64,000 nt of DNA from Catellatospora tritici (GCF_019083965.1 NZ_JAHRCY010000001.1:434001-498000), one strand, 5' to 3'; shown: positions 52,874 to 62,107, counted from the first letter of the stretch. Numbers and translations: made by a program. Notes: generated by a model from the sequence alone, not told the origin.

Positions 52874-55495
52874 TCACAGCTTCAGCCACAGCGCGGGCAC
52901 GTTCGGCGGCTCCCAGCCGACGATCGAGGTGTGCGGCTGGCGGCACTGGTACGTCGCGCCGCCGTAGGTGACCTTGGCACCGGTCGCGTACGCCACGTTC
53001 GGTGCCCACGCCGGGATGGTCCCGGGCGAGGTCGACGGGCTCGGCGACGGGGACGCGCTGGGCGACGTCGACGGGCTCGGCGAGGCCGACCGACTCGGCG
53101 ACGGGCTCGGGCTGGGCGAGGCCGACGGCGAGACCGACACCGAGGGCGACGGCGACGGGGTGCCGCCGGCGCAGGCGCCGAGGTCCACCCAGACCGAGGC
53201 GACGCCGGGGGTCTCCCCCTGGGTCCACCACTGCGCCCGCCACGCGTGCCCGTTGTAGGACACCCGGTTGCCGCCGGTGTACACCTGCGTGCTCACCCAG
53301 GCCGGGTCGGTGCAGGTGCCGGGCGGGGTGCTCGGCGAGGCCGAGGCCGACGGGCCGACCGAGGTCGACGGCGACGCGGTCGGGGCCACGCCGCCCCGGC
53401 CGTAGTTCACGGCCAGGCTGTAGGTCTGGCCGCCGAAGGTGAGCGTGTAGTTCGACGGGCTGGTGATCGGGAGCACGTAGTTCAGCGTGACCTCGACGTT
53501 CGCGCCCGGCGCGATCGTCTGCCAGCTCGGCAAAGTCAGCTTCACGTGGTGGAAGTCGCCCTTGAGACCGCCGATGTTGTTGCCGGTGTGGCCCGCGGTG
53601 ACCGTCATGGTCCAGCCGGACTGCTGGCTCATCGTGCCCGGCGCCGAGGTGCCGTAGTCGAAGTCCAGCGTCGCGCCGCCCGGGATGGTGGTGCCCGAGT
53701 TGTTGGTCAGCCGCAGCTTCGGGTTGATCGGGTAGTTCGAGTCGCCCAGGGCGAACCCGTTGAGCGTCACGTCCACGTCCAGCGTCTGCGTCGGCAGCGC
53801 CGTGTTGGACTTGCTCGCGCCGTACGGCGAGGCGGCGGCGAACTTCGCGGCGATCGTGTTGGTGAGCGTGTTGCCCATCTGGTACTCACCGGCGGTGGAG
53901 TTGAAGGCGTAGTCGCCGGCCAGCTCCCAGATCATGATGCCGCCGATGCCCTTGTTCACCACGTAGTCGGCCTTGGCCCCGATGGACTGCTCGTCCTCGG
54001 TGGACAAGAACACCTTCTTGGTCGCGTTCCACAGCCACGGCGCGGCCAGCGCCGCCGAGTAGTTGCGGACGTAGGTGCCGGTCAGGTTGTCGGCCGGGTC
54101 GGTGGCCGGGGTCAGGCCGTACGCGGCGCGGTAGGAACCGGCGATGCCGTTCTCCAGGTTCTTCGCGTGCCACATCGGGTTGGAGCCGGCCGGTTCCTCG
54201 TTGCCCGAGGTGTCCAGGTCGTGCCACAGGTTGTCGATGCCGATGGCGCCGTTGCCGCAGGGACTCTGCGTGCCGACCGGACAGTTCGCGCTCTTGGGCG
54301 CGGTGCCCCACAGACCGTTGGTGCCGCCGGTGACGCCCTGGAAACCGCGCGTGTAGTACGGCACGCCGACGTTGATGCGCCCGCTCTGCACCGCACCGCG
54401 GTAGTAGTGGTACGCCCAGTCGGTGTTGAGGTAGCCGATGTTGGAGTAGGCGCTGTAGACGCCGCCCGCGGTCAGCTCGTTGTCGGCACCGTCGTCGAAC
54501 AGGGACGCGTTCGGGCCGACGTACTGGTTCCAGGCGCCGTGCAGGTCATACGACATGATGTTGATGTAGTCGAGGTACTGGGTGGCCTGGTAGGCCTCCA
54601 TGCCCCGCAGCAGCCAGCCGGAGGCGGGCGCGGCCACGGTCACCATGTAGTACTTGCTGTCGGCGGCCGCCGCGGTGTCCAGCTTGGTGCGCAGCGTCTT
54701 CATCAGCGTCTGGAACGAGGCGTTGAGCCCGGCCCGGCGCGCGTTGGCCTGCGTGAAGTCCATCGGGTTGCCCGCGTCCTTGTTGGACGTGGCGTACTCG
54801 TAGTCGATGTCGACGCCGTCGAAACCGTACTGGCGCAGGAACGCCACCACCGAGTCGGCGAAGGCGTTGATGCCCGCCGTGTTGATCGAGCCGTCGGCGT
54901 TGGTGGTCATCCGGTAGAAGCCGCCGGAGTCGATGTGCTGGCCCGCGTCGTCGAAGAAGCCGCCGGTCTCGGCCCAGCCACCGACGCTGATCAGCGTCTT
55001 GACGTCCGGGTACTGCTTCTTGAACTTGTTGAGCAGGTTGAAGTGGCCGGTGTACGAGTACGCCGGGTCCATCTCCGCCCCGGCCACGCCCGGCCAGGTC
55101 ATGTTGGTGGAGGCGTTGTTCGCCGCGGTCGGGGTGCCGATGGAGATCTTGTTGGCCCCGTCGACGTGCGCGAACGCGTAGTTGATGTGGGTGATCTTCG
55201 TCCACGGGATCTGGTTCACCAGGTAGGCGGGGGCGCCGTTCTTGCCCGTACGCCAGTTGGTGAAGTAGCCGATGATCCGGCGCGGGTGACCGGTGCCCAT
55301 GGCCTCGCGGCCGGTGGTGTCGTAGACGTCGCAGTAGGGGACGGTGACGCCGGGCGTCCGGTACAGACCGTCCGGGCGGCATGCTTCCTGGTCGACCGCC
55401 GAGTTGGCGGTGCCGGCGAACGCGACCGCGAACGCGGTGGCGGCCAGGCCGGTCGCCGCGGCGACGAGCAGGTTGAGGAGCGGCTTGCGTTGCAT
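52874..55495 (-). CDS. Secreted multidomain chitinase: GH18, unassigned beta domain, two CBM5/12-like modules
   Basis: 873 residues from the ATG at 55495 (AGGAGGGTGAGA before it); an upstream frame extension is rejected. Signal peptide MQRKPLLNLLVAAATGLAATAFAVAFAGTANSA. The GH18 barrel (about residues 60-470) has IIGYFTNW, LISVGGW and the catalytic DGVDIDYEY (DxxDxDxE), MSYDLHGAWN and IMIWELAGDY. Then a ~125-residue beta-sandwich (LDVDVTLNGFALGDSNYP...) that I cannot name, a Ser/Pro linker, a CBM5/12 (PAWVSTQVYTGGNRVSYNG), a long SPSP linker and a second CBM5/12 (PAWAPNVAYATGAKVTYGG). It degrades chitin outside the cell. A palindrome upstream suggests control. Confidence 0.95.
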   Translation of the reverse strand: MQRKPLLNLLVAAATGLAATAFAVAFAGTANSAVDQEACRPDGLYRTPGVTVPYCDVYDTTGREAMGTGHPRRIIGYFTNWRTGKNGAPAYLVNQIPWTKITHINYAFAHVDGANKISIGTPTAANNASTNMTWPGVAGAEMDPAYSYTGHFNLLNKFKKQYPDVKTLISVGGWAETGGFFDDAGQHIDSGGFYRMTTNADGSINTAGINAFADSVVAFLRQYGFDGVDIDYEYATSNKDAGNPMDFTQANARRAGLNASFQTLMKTLRTKLDTAAAADSKYYMVTVAAPASGWLLRGMEAYQATQYLDYINIMSYDLHGAWNQYVGPNASLFDDGADNELTAGGVYSAYSNIGYLNTDWAYHYYRGAVQSGRINVGVPYYTRGFQGVTGGTNGLWGTAPKSANCPVGTQSPCGNGAIGIDNLWHDLDTSGNEEPAGSNPMWHAKNLENGIAGSYRAAYGLTPATDPADNLTGTYVRNYSAALAAPWLWNATKKVFLSTEDEQSIGAKADYVVNKGIGGIMIWELAGDYAFNSTAGEYQMGNTLTNTIAAKFAAASPYGASKSNTALPTQTLDVDVTLNGFALGDSNYPINPKLRLTNNSGTTIPGGATLDFDYGTSAPGTMSQQSGWTMTVTAGHTGNNIGGLKGDFHHVKLTLPSWQTIAPGANVEVTLNYVLPITSPSNYTLTFGGQTYSLAVNYGRGGVAPTASPSTSVGPSASASPSTPPGTCTDPAWVSTQVYTGGNRVSYNGHAWRAQWWTQGETPGVASVWVDLGACAGGTPSPSPSVSVSPSASPSPSPSPSRSASPSPSTSPSASPSPSPSTSPGTIPAWAPNVAYATGAKVTYGGATYQCRQPHTSIVGWEPPNVPALWLKL

Positions 55496-55552
55496 TCTCA
55501 CCCTCCTGGGGGCGAAGCAGAACCACGGAACTAGGCGGGGCGGCAAACTCTG

Positions 55553-55569
55553 TTAGTAAAGTTTGCTAA
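55553..55569. promoter_or_regulatory. Candidate operator upstream of chitinase
   Basis: TTAGTAAAGTTTGCTAA is a 17-base palindrome with one mismatched pair, 58 bases before the chitinase start and AT-rich against its surroundings. A second inverted repeat, TTAAC-cgagc-GTTAA, lies near 55617-55631. Both may bind a regulator of chitin use; no regulator is encoded nearby. Confidence 0.5.
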
Positions 55570-55724
55570 AAATTAGACCCGTGACCCATGTCACGCAAGA
55601 GGCGGTGGCTGATCTTTAACCGAGCGTTAAGGTACGGCGAACCGATCGTGGACCAACCTGTCGTAGCCAGGCCCCGACCGTTCATTCGTCCCATGTGCAG
55701 GGTGCGAGGGATATCGTTCCGGCC

Positions 55725-56075
55725 ATGACCCTGCGTGTTCAGCTCAGCGGCGACAGTGACCAGTTGCTCACCCTCGAAAGCGCGCTGCGCGGCGACTCCG
55801 AGCTGCGCGGCACCCGGGTGCAGCGCATCGACGTGCCGCCCGCCCCCGGTGAGCTGGGCCCGGTGACCGACGCGCTGCAATGGGTCTCCGACAACGGCGA
55901 ACTGCTGAGCGCGCTGGCCGGAGCGCTGACCGCCTGGCTGTCCCAACGGCGTACCACGGTCACGGTCAAGATCGGCGACCGCGAGGTCGTCGTCGACTCG
56001 ACCAAGGTGCGCGACCCGGAGGCGTTGGCCCTGCAGGTCCTGCTTGCGCTGGAGGGCGACGGCACCGCTGTATGA
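55725..56075 (+). CDS. EACC1-like protein (effector-associated constant component)
   Basis: 116 residues from the ATG at 55725 (MTLRVQLSGDSDQLLTLESAL); an upstream GTG in frame is less likely. The order beta strand, RIDVPPAPGELGPVTDALQWV, a helix-rich DNGELLSALAGALTAWLSQRRTTVTVKI, then DREVVVDSTKVRDPEALALQVLLAL matches the EACC1 family found beside effector domains in counter-invader conflict systems. Normally it accompanies caspase-like, TIR or trypsin-type effectors; here no such neighbour exists (chitinase and histidine kinase flank it). It is probably an orphan or a remnant of such a system. Element B follows at 56142. Confidence 0.72.
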   Translation: MTLRVQLSGDSDQLLTLESALRGDSELRGTRVQRIDVPPAPGELGPVTDALQWVSDNGELLSALAGALTAWLSQRRTTVTVKIGDREVVVDSTKVRDPEALALQVLLALEGDGTAV

Positions 56076-56141
56076 ACGCTGCACCGACCGGGCCCGACCC
56101 TGCCAGCGCTCGCCCACGCCGATCGCCCACGCCGATCGAGG

Positions 56142-56205
56142 CTGCAGTTTCGGGGAAAGTGCACGAATTCGCGCCAAGATTCGCCCGCTTTCCCCGACAC
56201 TGCAG
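56142..56205. repeat. Palindromic element B, copy 3
   Basis: CTGCAGTTTCGGGGAAAG (56142-56159) and CTTTCCCCGACACTGCAG (56188-56205) pair over 18 bases with one mismatch and a 28-base loop. It lies between the convergent EACC1 and histidine kinase genes. Confidence 0.82.
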
Positions 56206-56291
56206 TGATCATGACGCAGATGACGCCCTGCATCATGGGCTGGACCTGCTCCTGGTTCAGCGTGGTGCGGGCGGACCCGGGTGCGGCGAGG

Positions 56292-57758
56292 TCAGGCGAG
56301 GGGGAGGCGGACGGCGAACGTCGCGCCGCCGCCCGGGGTGGGGGCGTACGCGATGGTGCCGCCGTGTCCGGTGACCAGGGAGGTCACGATGGACAGGCCG
56401 AGGCCGGAACCCGCGGCCGGGGACCGGTCGTGGTCCCTGGCGCGGGCGGGATCGACCCGGTAGAAGCGTTCGAAGACCCGTTCGGCGTGCTCGGGGGCCA
56501 GGCCCGGCCCCTGGTCGACCACGTCCAGGACGGCTCGGTCGTCCTCGGTGCCGACCCGGACCGTGACCGGGGTGCCGGGCGGGGTGTGGATCAGCGCGTT
56601 GCCCAGCAGGTTGGTCAGCACCTGGCGCAGCCGGTCCTCGTCGCCGAGCACCACCGGCGCCTCGCCGTCGAGCAGTTCGAGGCGCACCGGCCGGGTCGGT
56701 TCGCGCAGCTGGGCCGACTCGATCGCGTCGGCGGCGATGGGCACCAGGTCGACCGGTTCGCTGCGCAGCGGCCGCTGCTCGTCCAGCCGGGCCAGCAGCA
56801 GCAGGTCCTCGACCAGCAGGCCCATCCGGGTCGCCTCGGTCTCGATCCGTGCCAGCAGCGCCGACACCTCGGCCGGGTCGGTGACCACCCCGTGCCGGTG
56901 CAACTCGGCCAGGCCTCGGATGCCCGCGAGCGGGGTGCGCAGTTCGTGTGAGGCGTCGCCGACGAACCGGCGCAGGCGCGCCTCGGACTCGGTCCGCTCC
57001 CCGAACGAGCTCTCGATCTGGGCCAGCATCGTGTTGAGGGTGCGGGACAGCCGCCCGATCTCGGTACGCGGCGCGGCCTGCAGCGGCACCCGGCGGGACA
57101 GGTCTCCCCCGGCGATGATCTCCTCGGCGGTCTGCTCGACCTCGGTCAGCGGCCGCAGTCCCATCCGGATCACGTACACGCCGAGCACGGTGGCCAGGCC
57201 GAGCACGACCAGGGTCACCACGATCTCGATGCCGCCGAGGCGGCCCATGGTCCGGGCGACGCCGGTGAGGTCGTACGCGATGACGACGCTGCCGTTGCCG
57301 TCGGCCCGCGCGGTGACCAGGACCTGGTAGCCGGGGTGGTGCCGTTCGGCGGCGTTGTGGGCGAAGAACGGCTTGTCGGCGTGCAGCGCCACCCCGGCCC
57401 GGTCGAGCACCGGCAGTTCGGGGGCGCCCCGCTGACCAGGCCCCTTCAGCCCCTTGACCTCCCCGCCGTCGTTGTCGCGGAACGACAGTACGTACGCGTC
57501 GAACAGGGCTTTGCCCTTGGAGTTGGACAGCCGGGAGAACTCCTCGTCGCTGACCTCGCCGGGCTCGGTCTGGGACATGGCCTGGCCGGTGAGGTACAGC
57601 TGCTCGTTGACCCGTTCGATGAGGTACATGCGCAGCAGCGCGACGCTGGTGATGTCGGCGACCACGAAACCCGCGGCGACCAGCGCCAGCACTCCGGCCA
57701 GCAGCCGGGCTCGCAGCGACCAGCGTTTGGGCCGTTTCAGGGTGGCGACCAGTCTCAC
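56292..57758 (-). CDS. Sensor histidine kinase of two-component system
   Basis: 488 residues from a GTG that overlaps the response regulator stop (GTGA). Two spans (about 18-40 and 178-198) bracket a ~135-residue outside sensor region. HAMP follows (MGLRPLTEVEQTAEEIIAGGDLSRRV), then HisKA with phospho-acceptor H271 (DASHELRTPLAGIRG), and HATPase_c with N box LTNLLGNALIH, G1 DVVDQGPGLAP, and G2 GSGLGLSIV. It phosphorylates the coupled regulator. The signal is unknown; the neighbouring RND pump suggests an envelope or toxic-compound cue. Confidence 0.93.
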   Translation of the reverse strand: MRLVATLKRPKRWSLRARLLAGVLALVAAGFVVADITSVALLRMYLIERVNEQLYLTGQAMSQTEPGEVSDEEFSRLSNSKGKALFDAYVLSFRDNDGGEVKGLKGPGQRGAPELPVLDRAGVALHADKPFFAHNAAERHHPGYQVLVTARADGNGSVVIAYDLTGVARTMGRLGGIEIVVTLVVLGLATVLGVYVIRMGLRPLTEVEQTAEEIIAGGDLSRRVPLQAAPRTEIGRLSRTLNTMLAQIESSFGERTESEARLRRFVGDASHELRTPLAGIRGLAELHRHGVVTDPAEVSALLARIETEATRMGLLVEDLLLLARLDEQRPLRSEPVDLVPIAADAIESAQLREPTRPVRLELLDGEAPVVLGDEDRLRQVLTNLLGNALIHTPPGTPVTVRVGTEDDRAVLDVVDQGPGLAPEHAERVFERFYRVDPARARDHDRSPAAGSGLGLSIVTSLVTGHGGTIAYAPTPGGGATFAVRLPLA

Positions 57759-58468
57759 GAGCGGGGCAGCCGCAGCGAGTAGCCGAAGCCGCGCAGCGTG
57801 TGGATGAGCGGCGGGTCGACGGTGTCGACCTTGCGGCGCAGCAGCGAGATGTACGACTCGACGATCCGCGCGTCGCCGCCGAAGTCGTAACGCCACACGT
57901 GGTCGAGGATCTGCGCCTTGCTGACCACCCGGTCGGCGTTGGTGAGCAGGTAGTGCAGCAGCTTGAACTCGGTCGGGCTGAGCCGGACCAGCTTGCCCGC
58001 CCGGCGCACGTCGTGGGTCTCCTCGTCGAGCTCCAGGTCGGCGAAGCGCAGGGTGGAGTCGTCGCTGGGCAGTGCCGCCCCGGCGTAGGTGCGACGCAGC
58101 ACGGCGCGGATGCGGGCGACGACCTCTTCGAGGCTGAACGGCTTGGTCACGTAGTCGTCGCCGCCCACGGTCAACCCGGTGATCTTGTCTTGGACACCGT
58201 CGCGGGCGGTCAGGAACAGCACCGGCACGTGGGCGCCGGAGGCGCGCAGGCGGCGTACCACCTCGAAGCCGTCGCAGTCGGGCAGCATCACGTCGAGGAC
58301 CAGCAGCTCGGGTTTGAACTCGGCGGCCACGGCCAGTGCCTGGGCGCCGGTGGCCGCGGTACGCACGTCGAAGCCGACGAACCGCAGGCTGGCCGAGAGC
58401 AGCGACACGATCGTCGGCTCGTCGTCGACCACGAGCAGCCTGCGCTGCTCACCCTGCTCCGGCTTCAT
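57755..58468 (-). CDS. OmpR/PhoB-family response regulator
   Basis: 237 residues from the ATG at 58468. Receiver: RRLLVVDDEPTIVSLL (acidic pair), phospho-acceptor D59 in LLVLDVMLPDCDG, T in VLFLTARD, K in YVTKPFS. The C-terminal winged helix has LSPTEFKLLHYLLTNADRVVSKAQILDHVWRYDFGGDARIVESYISLLRRKVD and the closing RGFGYSLRLP. It is divergent from the RND pump; three direct repeats with 11-base period near the pump start look like its binding site. Confidence 0.94.
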   Translation of the reverse strand: MKPEQGEQRRLLVVDDEPTIVSLLSASLRFVGFDVRTAATGAQALAVAAEFKPELLVLDVMLPDCDGFEVVRRLRASGAHVPVLFLTARDGVQDKITGLTVGGDDYVTKPFSLEEVVARIRAVLRRTYAGAALPSDDSTLRFADLELDEETHDVRRAGKLVRLSPTEFKLLHYLLTNADRVVSKAQILDHVWRYDFGGDARIVESYISLLRRKVDTVDPPLIHTLRGFGYSLRLPRS

Positions 58469-58832
58469 GCCGCGCTCCCGTCGTCGGTTGTCGCGCCAGT
58501 GTGCCCGACCTGTCCCCACGGTTGCCTGTACGCGACCCGAATAAATGCTGAAAGTCACCGCCCGTTGTGCCCAGGATCTCCCGACTTGCCGGGCACACGG
58601 GCGTATCTTGGGGGCCAATTCCCCCAGTTGCCCGGGCAACTTGGCGGATCTTGGACGGTGGGCCGCGCGGCGGGTGCGGAGTGACCGAGAGCACTGCGGG
58701 CTTTCGGCTGGCTTTCAGCTTCGGTTCAGGGTTCGTGCGAGTTGACCTGGTTGACTGCGGCTGAACTCGGACGACCCTCCCCTGGGTCGACCTCCCCCGC
58801 TCACCGCTGCACCCTCCCCCTGGAGTCGAGAG
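58469..58832. promoter_or_regulatory. Divergent control region between response regulator and RND pump
   Basis: These 364 bases hold no credible gene. They contain a 16-base perfect palindrome AGTTGCCCGGGCAACT (58626-58641), an adjoining TTGGGGG/CCCCCAG hairpin (58609-58627), and direct repeats at 58702-58729. The region must carry promoters for the two-component operon and the pump. Confidence 0.6.
58702..58729 (+). promoter_or_regulatory. Triple direct repeat, candidate response-regulator binding site
   Basis: TTTCGG (58702), TTTCAG (58713) and GTTCAG (58724) recur every 11 bases, one helical turn, about 105-130 bases before the RND start. Tandem direct repeats with 10-11-base period are the usual binding mode of OmpR/PhoB regulators, and such a regulator is encoded divergently next door. 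Confidence 0.6.
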
Positions 58833-61800
58833 ATGTCGTTCCTGACCAGGCTGAGCCTCGCCAGTCGCGGTCTCGTAGCACTGATCACCGTGGCGATCCT
58901 CGGTGTCGGCGCGTACGTGCTACCGCAACTGCGCCAGCAGATGTTCCCGGACATCCAGTTCCCGAACGTCTCGGTGCTCGCCGCGTACCCCGGCGCCACC
59001 CCGGAGATCGTCGAAAGCCAGGTCACCATCCCGATCGAGCAGGCGGTCGCGGGCGTCGACGGGGCCACCGGCGTCACCTCGGTCTCGCGCAACGGCTCGG
59101 CCACCGTCGCCATCACGTTCGACTTCGGCGTCGACGTGGACAAGGTCGAGGGCGACATCCAGCAGGCGCTCAGCCGCATCAGCAGCCGCCTGCCCGCCAA
59201 CGTCGAGCCGACCGTCTTCGCGGGCTCGACCGACGACTTCCCGGTGGTCCAGCTCGCCGCCAGCGGCGCGGGCGGCGACGACCAGGAGCTCGCGCGGCGG
59301 CTGCGGGCCGTGGTGCTCCCGGCCCTGAACAACATCGACGGCGTACGCGAGGCGACCCTGTCCGGTGCCCGCGACCCGCAGGTCACCATCAACCTCGACC
59401 CGGTCAAGCTGGCCCAGCGCGGGCTGAGCGCGCAGTCGGTCACCACCGCGCTCACCGCCAACGGCATCAGCATGCCCGGTGGCGTGATCAGCGACGGCGG
59501 CCTCAGCTACTCCGTCGCCGTCGGCGGCCGCTTCACCACCCTGGCCCAGCTCGGCGACCTGTACCTGACCCCGGCCGCGGGCGCCCCCGCCGCCGCGCGT
59601 CCCACCACGCCGACCCCGCCCGGCATCAAGCCCGCCGCGCCCAAGCCGCTGACGCAGCTCAAGGACGTCGCCACGCTGGCCTCCGCCCCGGCCGCGGCCA
59701 CCCAGCTGACCCGCACCAACGGCAAGCCCAGCCTGGGCGTCGGCGTCACCGCCAAGCCCGGCGCGAACGCCGTCGAGATCTCGCACGCGGTCAACGACAA
59801 GCTGCCCGAGCTCGCCGCGCAGCTGGGCACCGGTGGCGCGCTGCAGGTCGTGTTCGACCAGGCGCCTGAGGTCGAGCGCTCGGTCAGCAGCCTCACCACC
59901 GAGGGCGCGCTGGGCCTGGCCTTCGCCGTACTGGTGATCCTGGTGTTCCTGCTGTCGGTCCGCTCGACGCTGGTCACCGCGGTCTCGATCCCGGTCAGCG
60001 TGGTCATCGCGCTGATCGCCCTGTGGACCGGCGACTACTCGCTCAACCTGTTCACCCTGGGTGGTCTCACCATCGCCATCGGCCGCGTCGTCGACGACTC
60101 GATCGTGGTCCTGGAGAACATCAAACGCCACCTGGAGTACGGCGAGCCGAAGAAGGAGGCCATCCTCACCGCGGTGAAGGAGGTGTCCGGCGCGGTCACC
60201 GCCTCGACGCTGACCACGGTCGCGGTGTTCCTGCCGGTGGCGCTGGTCGGCGGATTCGTCGGGCAGCTGTTCGGCCCGTTCGGCCTGACCGTGACCGCGG
60301 CGCTGCTCGCATCGCTGCTGGTGTCGCTGACCATCGTGCCGGTGCTGGCGTACTGGTTCCTCAAGTCGCCGCAGGGCACCGCCGAGGAGCTGGCCGAGAT
60401 CCGGGAGAAGGCCGAGGCCAAGGAGCTGCGCAGCCCGCTGCAGCGGGTGTACGTCCCGGTGCTGCGCTGGACGCTGGGCCACCGCGCCGTCACCCTGGTG
60501 CTCGCGGCGATCATCTTCTTCGGCACGGTCGGCCTGGCCAGCCGCATCGAGACCAGCTTCATCGGCAGCTCGGGCAACTCGTTCTCGATCACCCAGCAGA
60601 TGCCGACCGGCACTGATCTGGCCGCCACCGACGCGGCGGCCAAGCGGGTCGAGCAGGTGCTCGACAGCACCGAGGGCATCAAGTCGTACCAGGTGACCAT
60701 CGGCGGCGGCGGCAACATGTTCGGTGGCAGCGCTCCGGACACCACCAAGGCCCGGTTCCAGGTCACCTCGGAGGCTGAGGTCGACCAGGCCAAGCTCACC
60801 GAGACGCTGCGCGACAAGATCGACGCGCTGGACGACGCGGCTGTCGGCGAGGTCGTGGTCGGCGCGGTGCAGGGCGGCCTCGGCTCGTCCAACATCGAGG
60901 TGTCGGTCAACGCGGCCGACGACGCCACGCTGCGCCAGGCGGCCCAGCAGATCAAGGACGCGATGTCGCAGCTCGACGGGCTGACCGACCTCGACAGCGA
61001 CCTGTCGGCCAGCACCCCGCAGGTGCAGGTCGCCCTGGACCGCCCCGCCGCGGCGCGGGTGGGCCTCACCGATGCGGCCGTCGGCCAGCTCGTCAACCAG
61101 GCCTTCCGTGGCACGACGGTGACCCGCGCGGTCATCGACGGCATCGAGCAGCCGGTGATCCTGCGTACCGGCGCCGCCCCGGCCGACCTGGCCGCGCTGC
61201 GCGCGCTGCCGATCGGCGGCGGGCTGCGGCTGGACGACGTCGCCGACGTGACCACGGTCGCCGGTCCGAGCCAGATCAACCGCGTGGAGCAGGTCCGCAC
61301 CGCCAAGGTGTCCGGCGCGCCCACCGCCGAGGCGCTCGGCACGCTCGGCAAGAACCTGGAGGAGAAGCTCAAGGCACTCGACCTGCCGGAGGGCGCTACC
61401 TACAAGATCGGTGGCGTGCTGGAGAACCAGCAGTCGGCCATGGGTGACCTGTTCCTGGCCATGGGCGTCGCGGTCGCGCTGGTCTTCATCGTGATGATCG
61501 GTACGTTCCGGGGCCTGGCCCAGCCGATGGTGCTGCTGGTGTCGATCCCGTTCGCGGCGACCGGCGCGCTGCTCTCGCTGCTGGTCACCGGTCAGCCGAT
61601 GGGCCTGGCCGCCATGATCGGCATGCTGATGCTGGTCGGCATCGTGGTCACCAACGCGATCGTGCTGCTCGACCTGATCAACCAGTACCGCGAGCAGGGC
61701 ATGTCGATCCGCGACTCGATCATCGAGGGCGGTCGGCGCCGCCTGCGGCCGATCCTGATGACCGCCGCGGCGACCATCTTCGCGCTGCTGCCGATGTCGC

Positions 61801-62048
61801 TGGGGCTCACCGAGTCGTCGGCGTTCATCTCGCAGCCGCTCGCGGTGGTGGTGATCGGCGGTCTGGTCAGCTCGACGCTGCTGACCCTGGTGCTGGTGCC
61901 GGTCGGGTACTCGCTGGTCGAGGGCCTCAAGCAGCGGACGCGCAACCGCCGGAACAAGCGTGCGCAGCCGGTCGTGGCGCAGCCCGCGGCGGCCCCGGTC
62001 GCCGCGCCGCGCCACGCCGCCGCCGACGCGGAGCCCGCGCTGAGCTGA
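58833..62048 (+). CDS. RND-superfamily exporter, HAE1 (AcrB-like) type
   Basis: 1071 residues. Two homologous halves each have a large outside loop and six spans. The first half opens LASRGLVALITVAILGVGAYVLPQLRQQMFPDIQFPNVSVLAAYPGATPEIVE, as in HAE1 pumps; the proton-relay pair is in IAIGRVVDDSIVVLENIKRH; the second half has MLMLVGIVVTNAIVLLDLINQYR and RLRPILMTAAATIFALLPMSLG. In Gram-negatives such pumps need a membrane-fusion protein and outer-membrane channel; neither is present. The loop insert APAAARPTTPTPPGIKPAAPKP is proline-rich. Control by the divergent two-component system is likely. Confidence 0.93.
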   Translation: MSFLTRLSLASRGLVALITVAILGVGAYVLPQLRQQMFPDIQFPNVSVLAAYPGATPEIVESQVTIPIEQAVAGVDGATGVTSVSRNGSATVAITFDFGVDVDKVEGDIQQALSRISSRLPANVEPTVFAGSTDDFPVVQLAASGAGGDDQELARRLRAVVLPALNNIDGVREATLSGARDPQVTINLDPVKLAQRGLSAQSVTTALTANGISMPGGVISDGGLSYSVAVGGRFTTLAQLGDLYLTPAAGAPAAARPTTPTPPGIKPAAPKPLTQLKDVATLASAPAAATQLTRTNGKPSLGVGVTAKPGANAVEISHAVNDKLPELAAQLGTGGALQVVFDQAPEVERSVSSLTTEGALGLAFAVLVILVFLLSVRSTLVTAVSIPVSVVIALIALWTGDYSLNLFTLGGLTIAIGRVVDDSIVVLENIKRHLEYGEPKKEAILTAVKEVSGAVTASTLTTVAVFLPVALVGGFVGQLFGPFGLTVTAALLASLLVSLTIVPVLAYWFLKSPQGTAEELAEIREKAEAKELRSPLQRVYVPVLRWTLGHRAVTLVLAAIIFFGTVGLASRIETSFIGSSGNSFSITQQMPTGTDLAATDAAAKRVEQVLDSTEGIKSYQVTIGGGGNMFGGSAPDTTKARFQVTSEAEVDQAKLTETLRDKIDALDDAAVGEVVVGAVQGGLGSSNIEVSVNAADDATLRQAAQQIKDAMSQLDGLTDLDSDLSASTPQVQVALDRPAAARVGLTDAAVGQLVNQAFRGTTVTRAVIDGIEQPVILRTGAAPADLAALRALPIGGGLRLDDVADVTTVAGPSQINRVEQVRTAKVSGAPTAEALGTLGKNLEEKLKALDLPEGATYKIGGVLENQQSAMGDLFLAMGVAVALVFIVMIGTFRGLAQPMVLLVSIPFAATGALLSLLVTGQPMGLAAMIGMLMLVGIVVTNAIVLLDLINQYREQGMSIRDSIIEGGRRRLRPILMTAAATIFALLPMSLGLTESSAFISQPLAVVVIGGLVSSTLLTLVLVPVGYSLVEGLKQRTRNRRNKRAQPVVAQPAAAPVAAPRHAAADAEPALS

Positions 62049-62107
62049 CGCACTGCCGCAGTTCTCTGCCCGCCCCGGGGCCGCCTCCCCGGGGCGGGCA
62101 GTTCCGT

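Noticed and set aside
53030..53170. Regular repeats that might suggest a CRISPR array
   Set aside because: They are codons of the Ser/Pro linker between chitinase modules, in frame and with no spacer-repeat structure.
52802..55534. Long open frame on the plus strand (910 codons)
   Set aside because: Antisense of the chitinase gene, whose catalytic motif and CBMs are clear.
58560..58660. Possible third repeat family shared with 34248-34306 (AAGTTGCC-GGGCAA core)
   Set aside because: The two sites share only about 12-14 bases of GC-rich palindrome and differ in structure, so common origin is not convincing from two examples.
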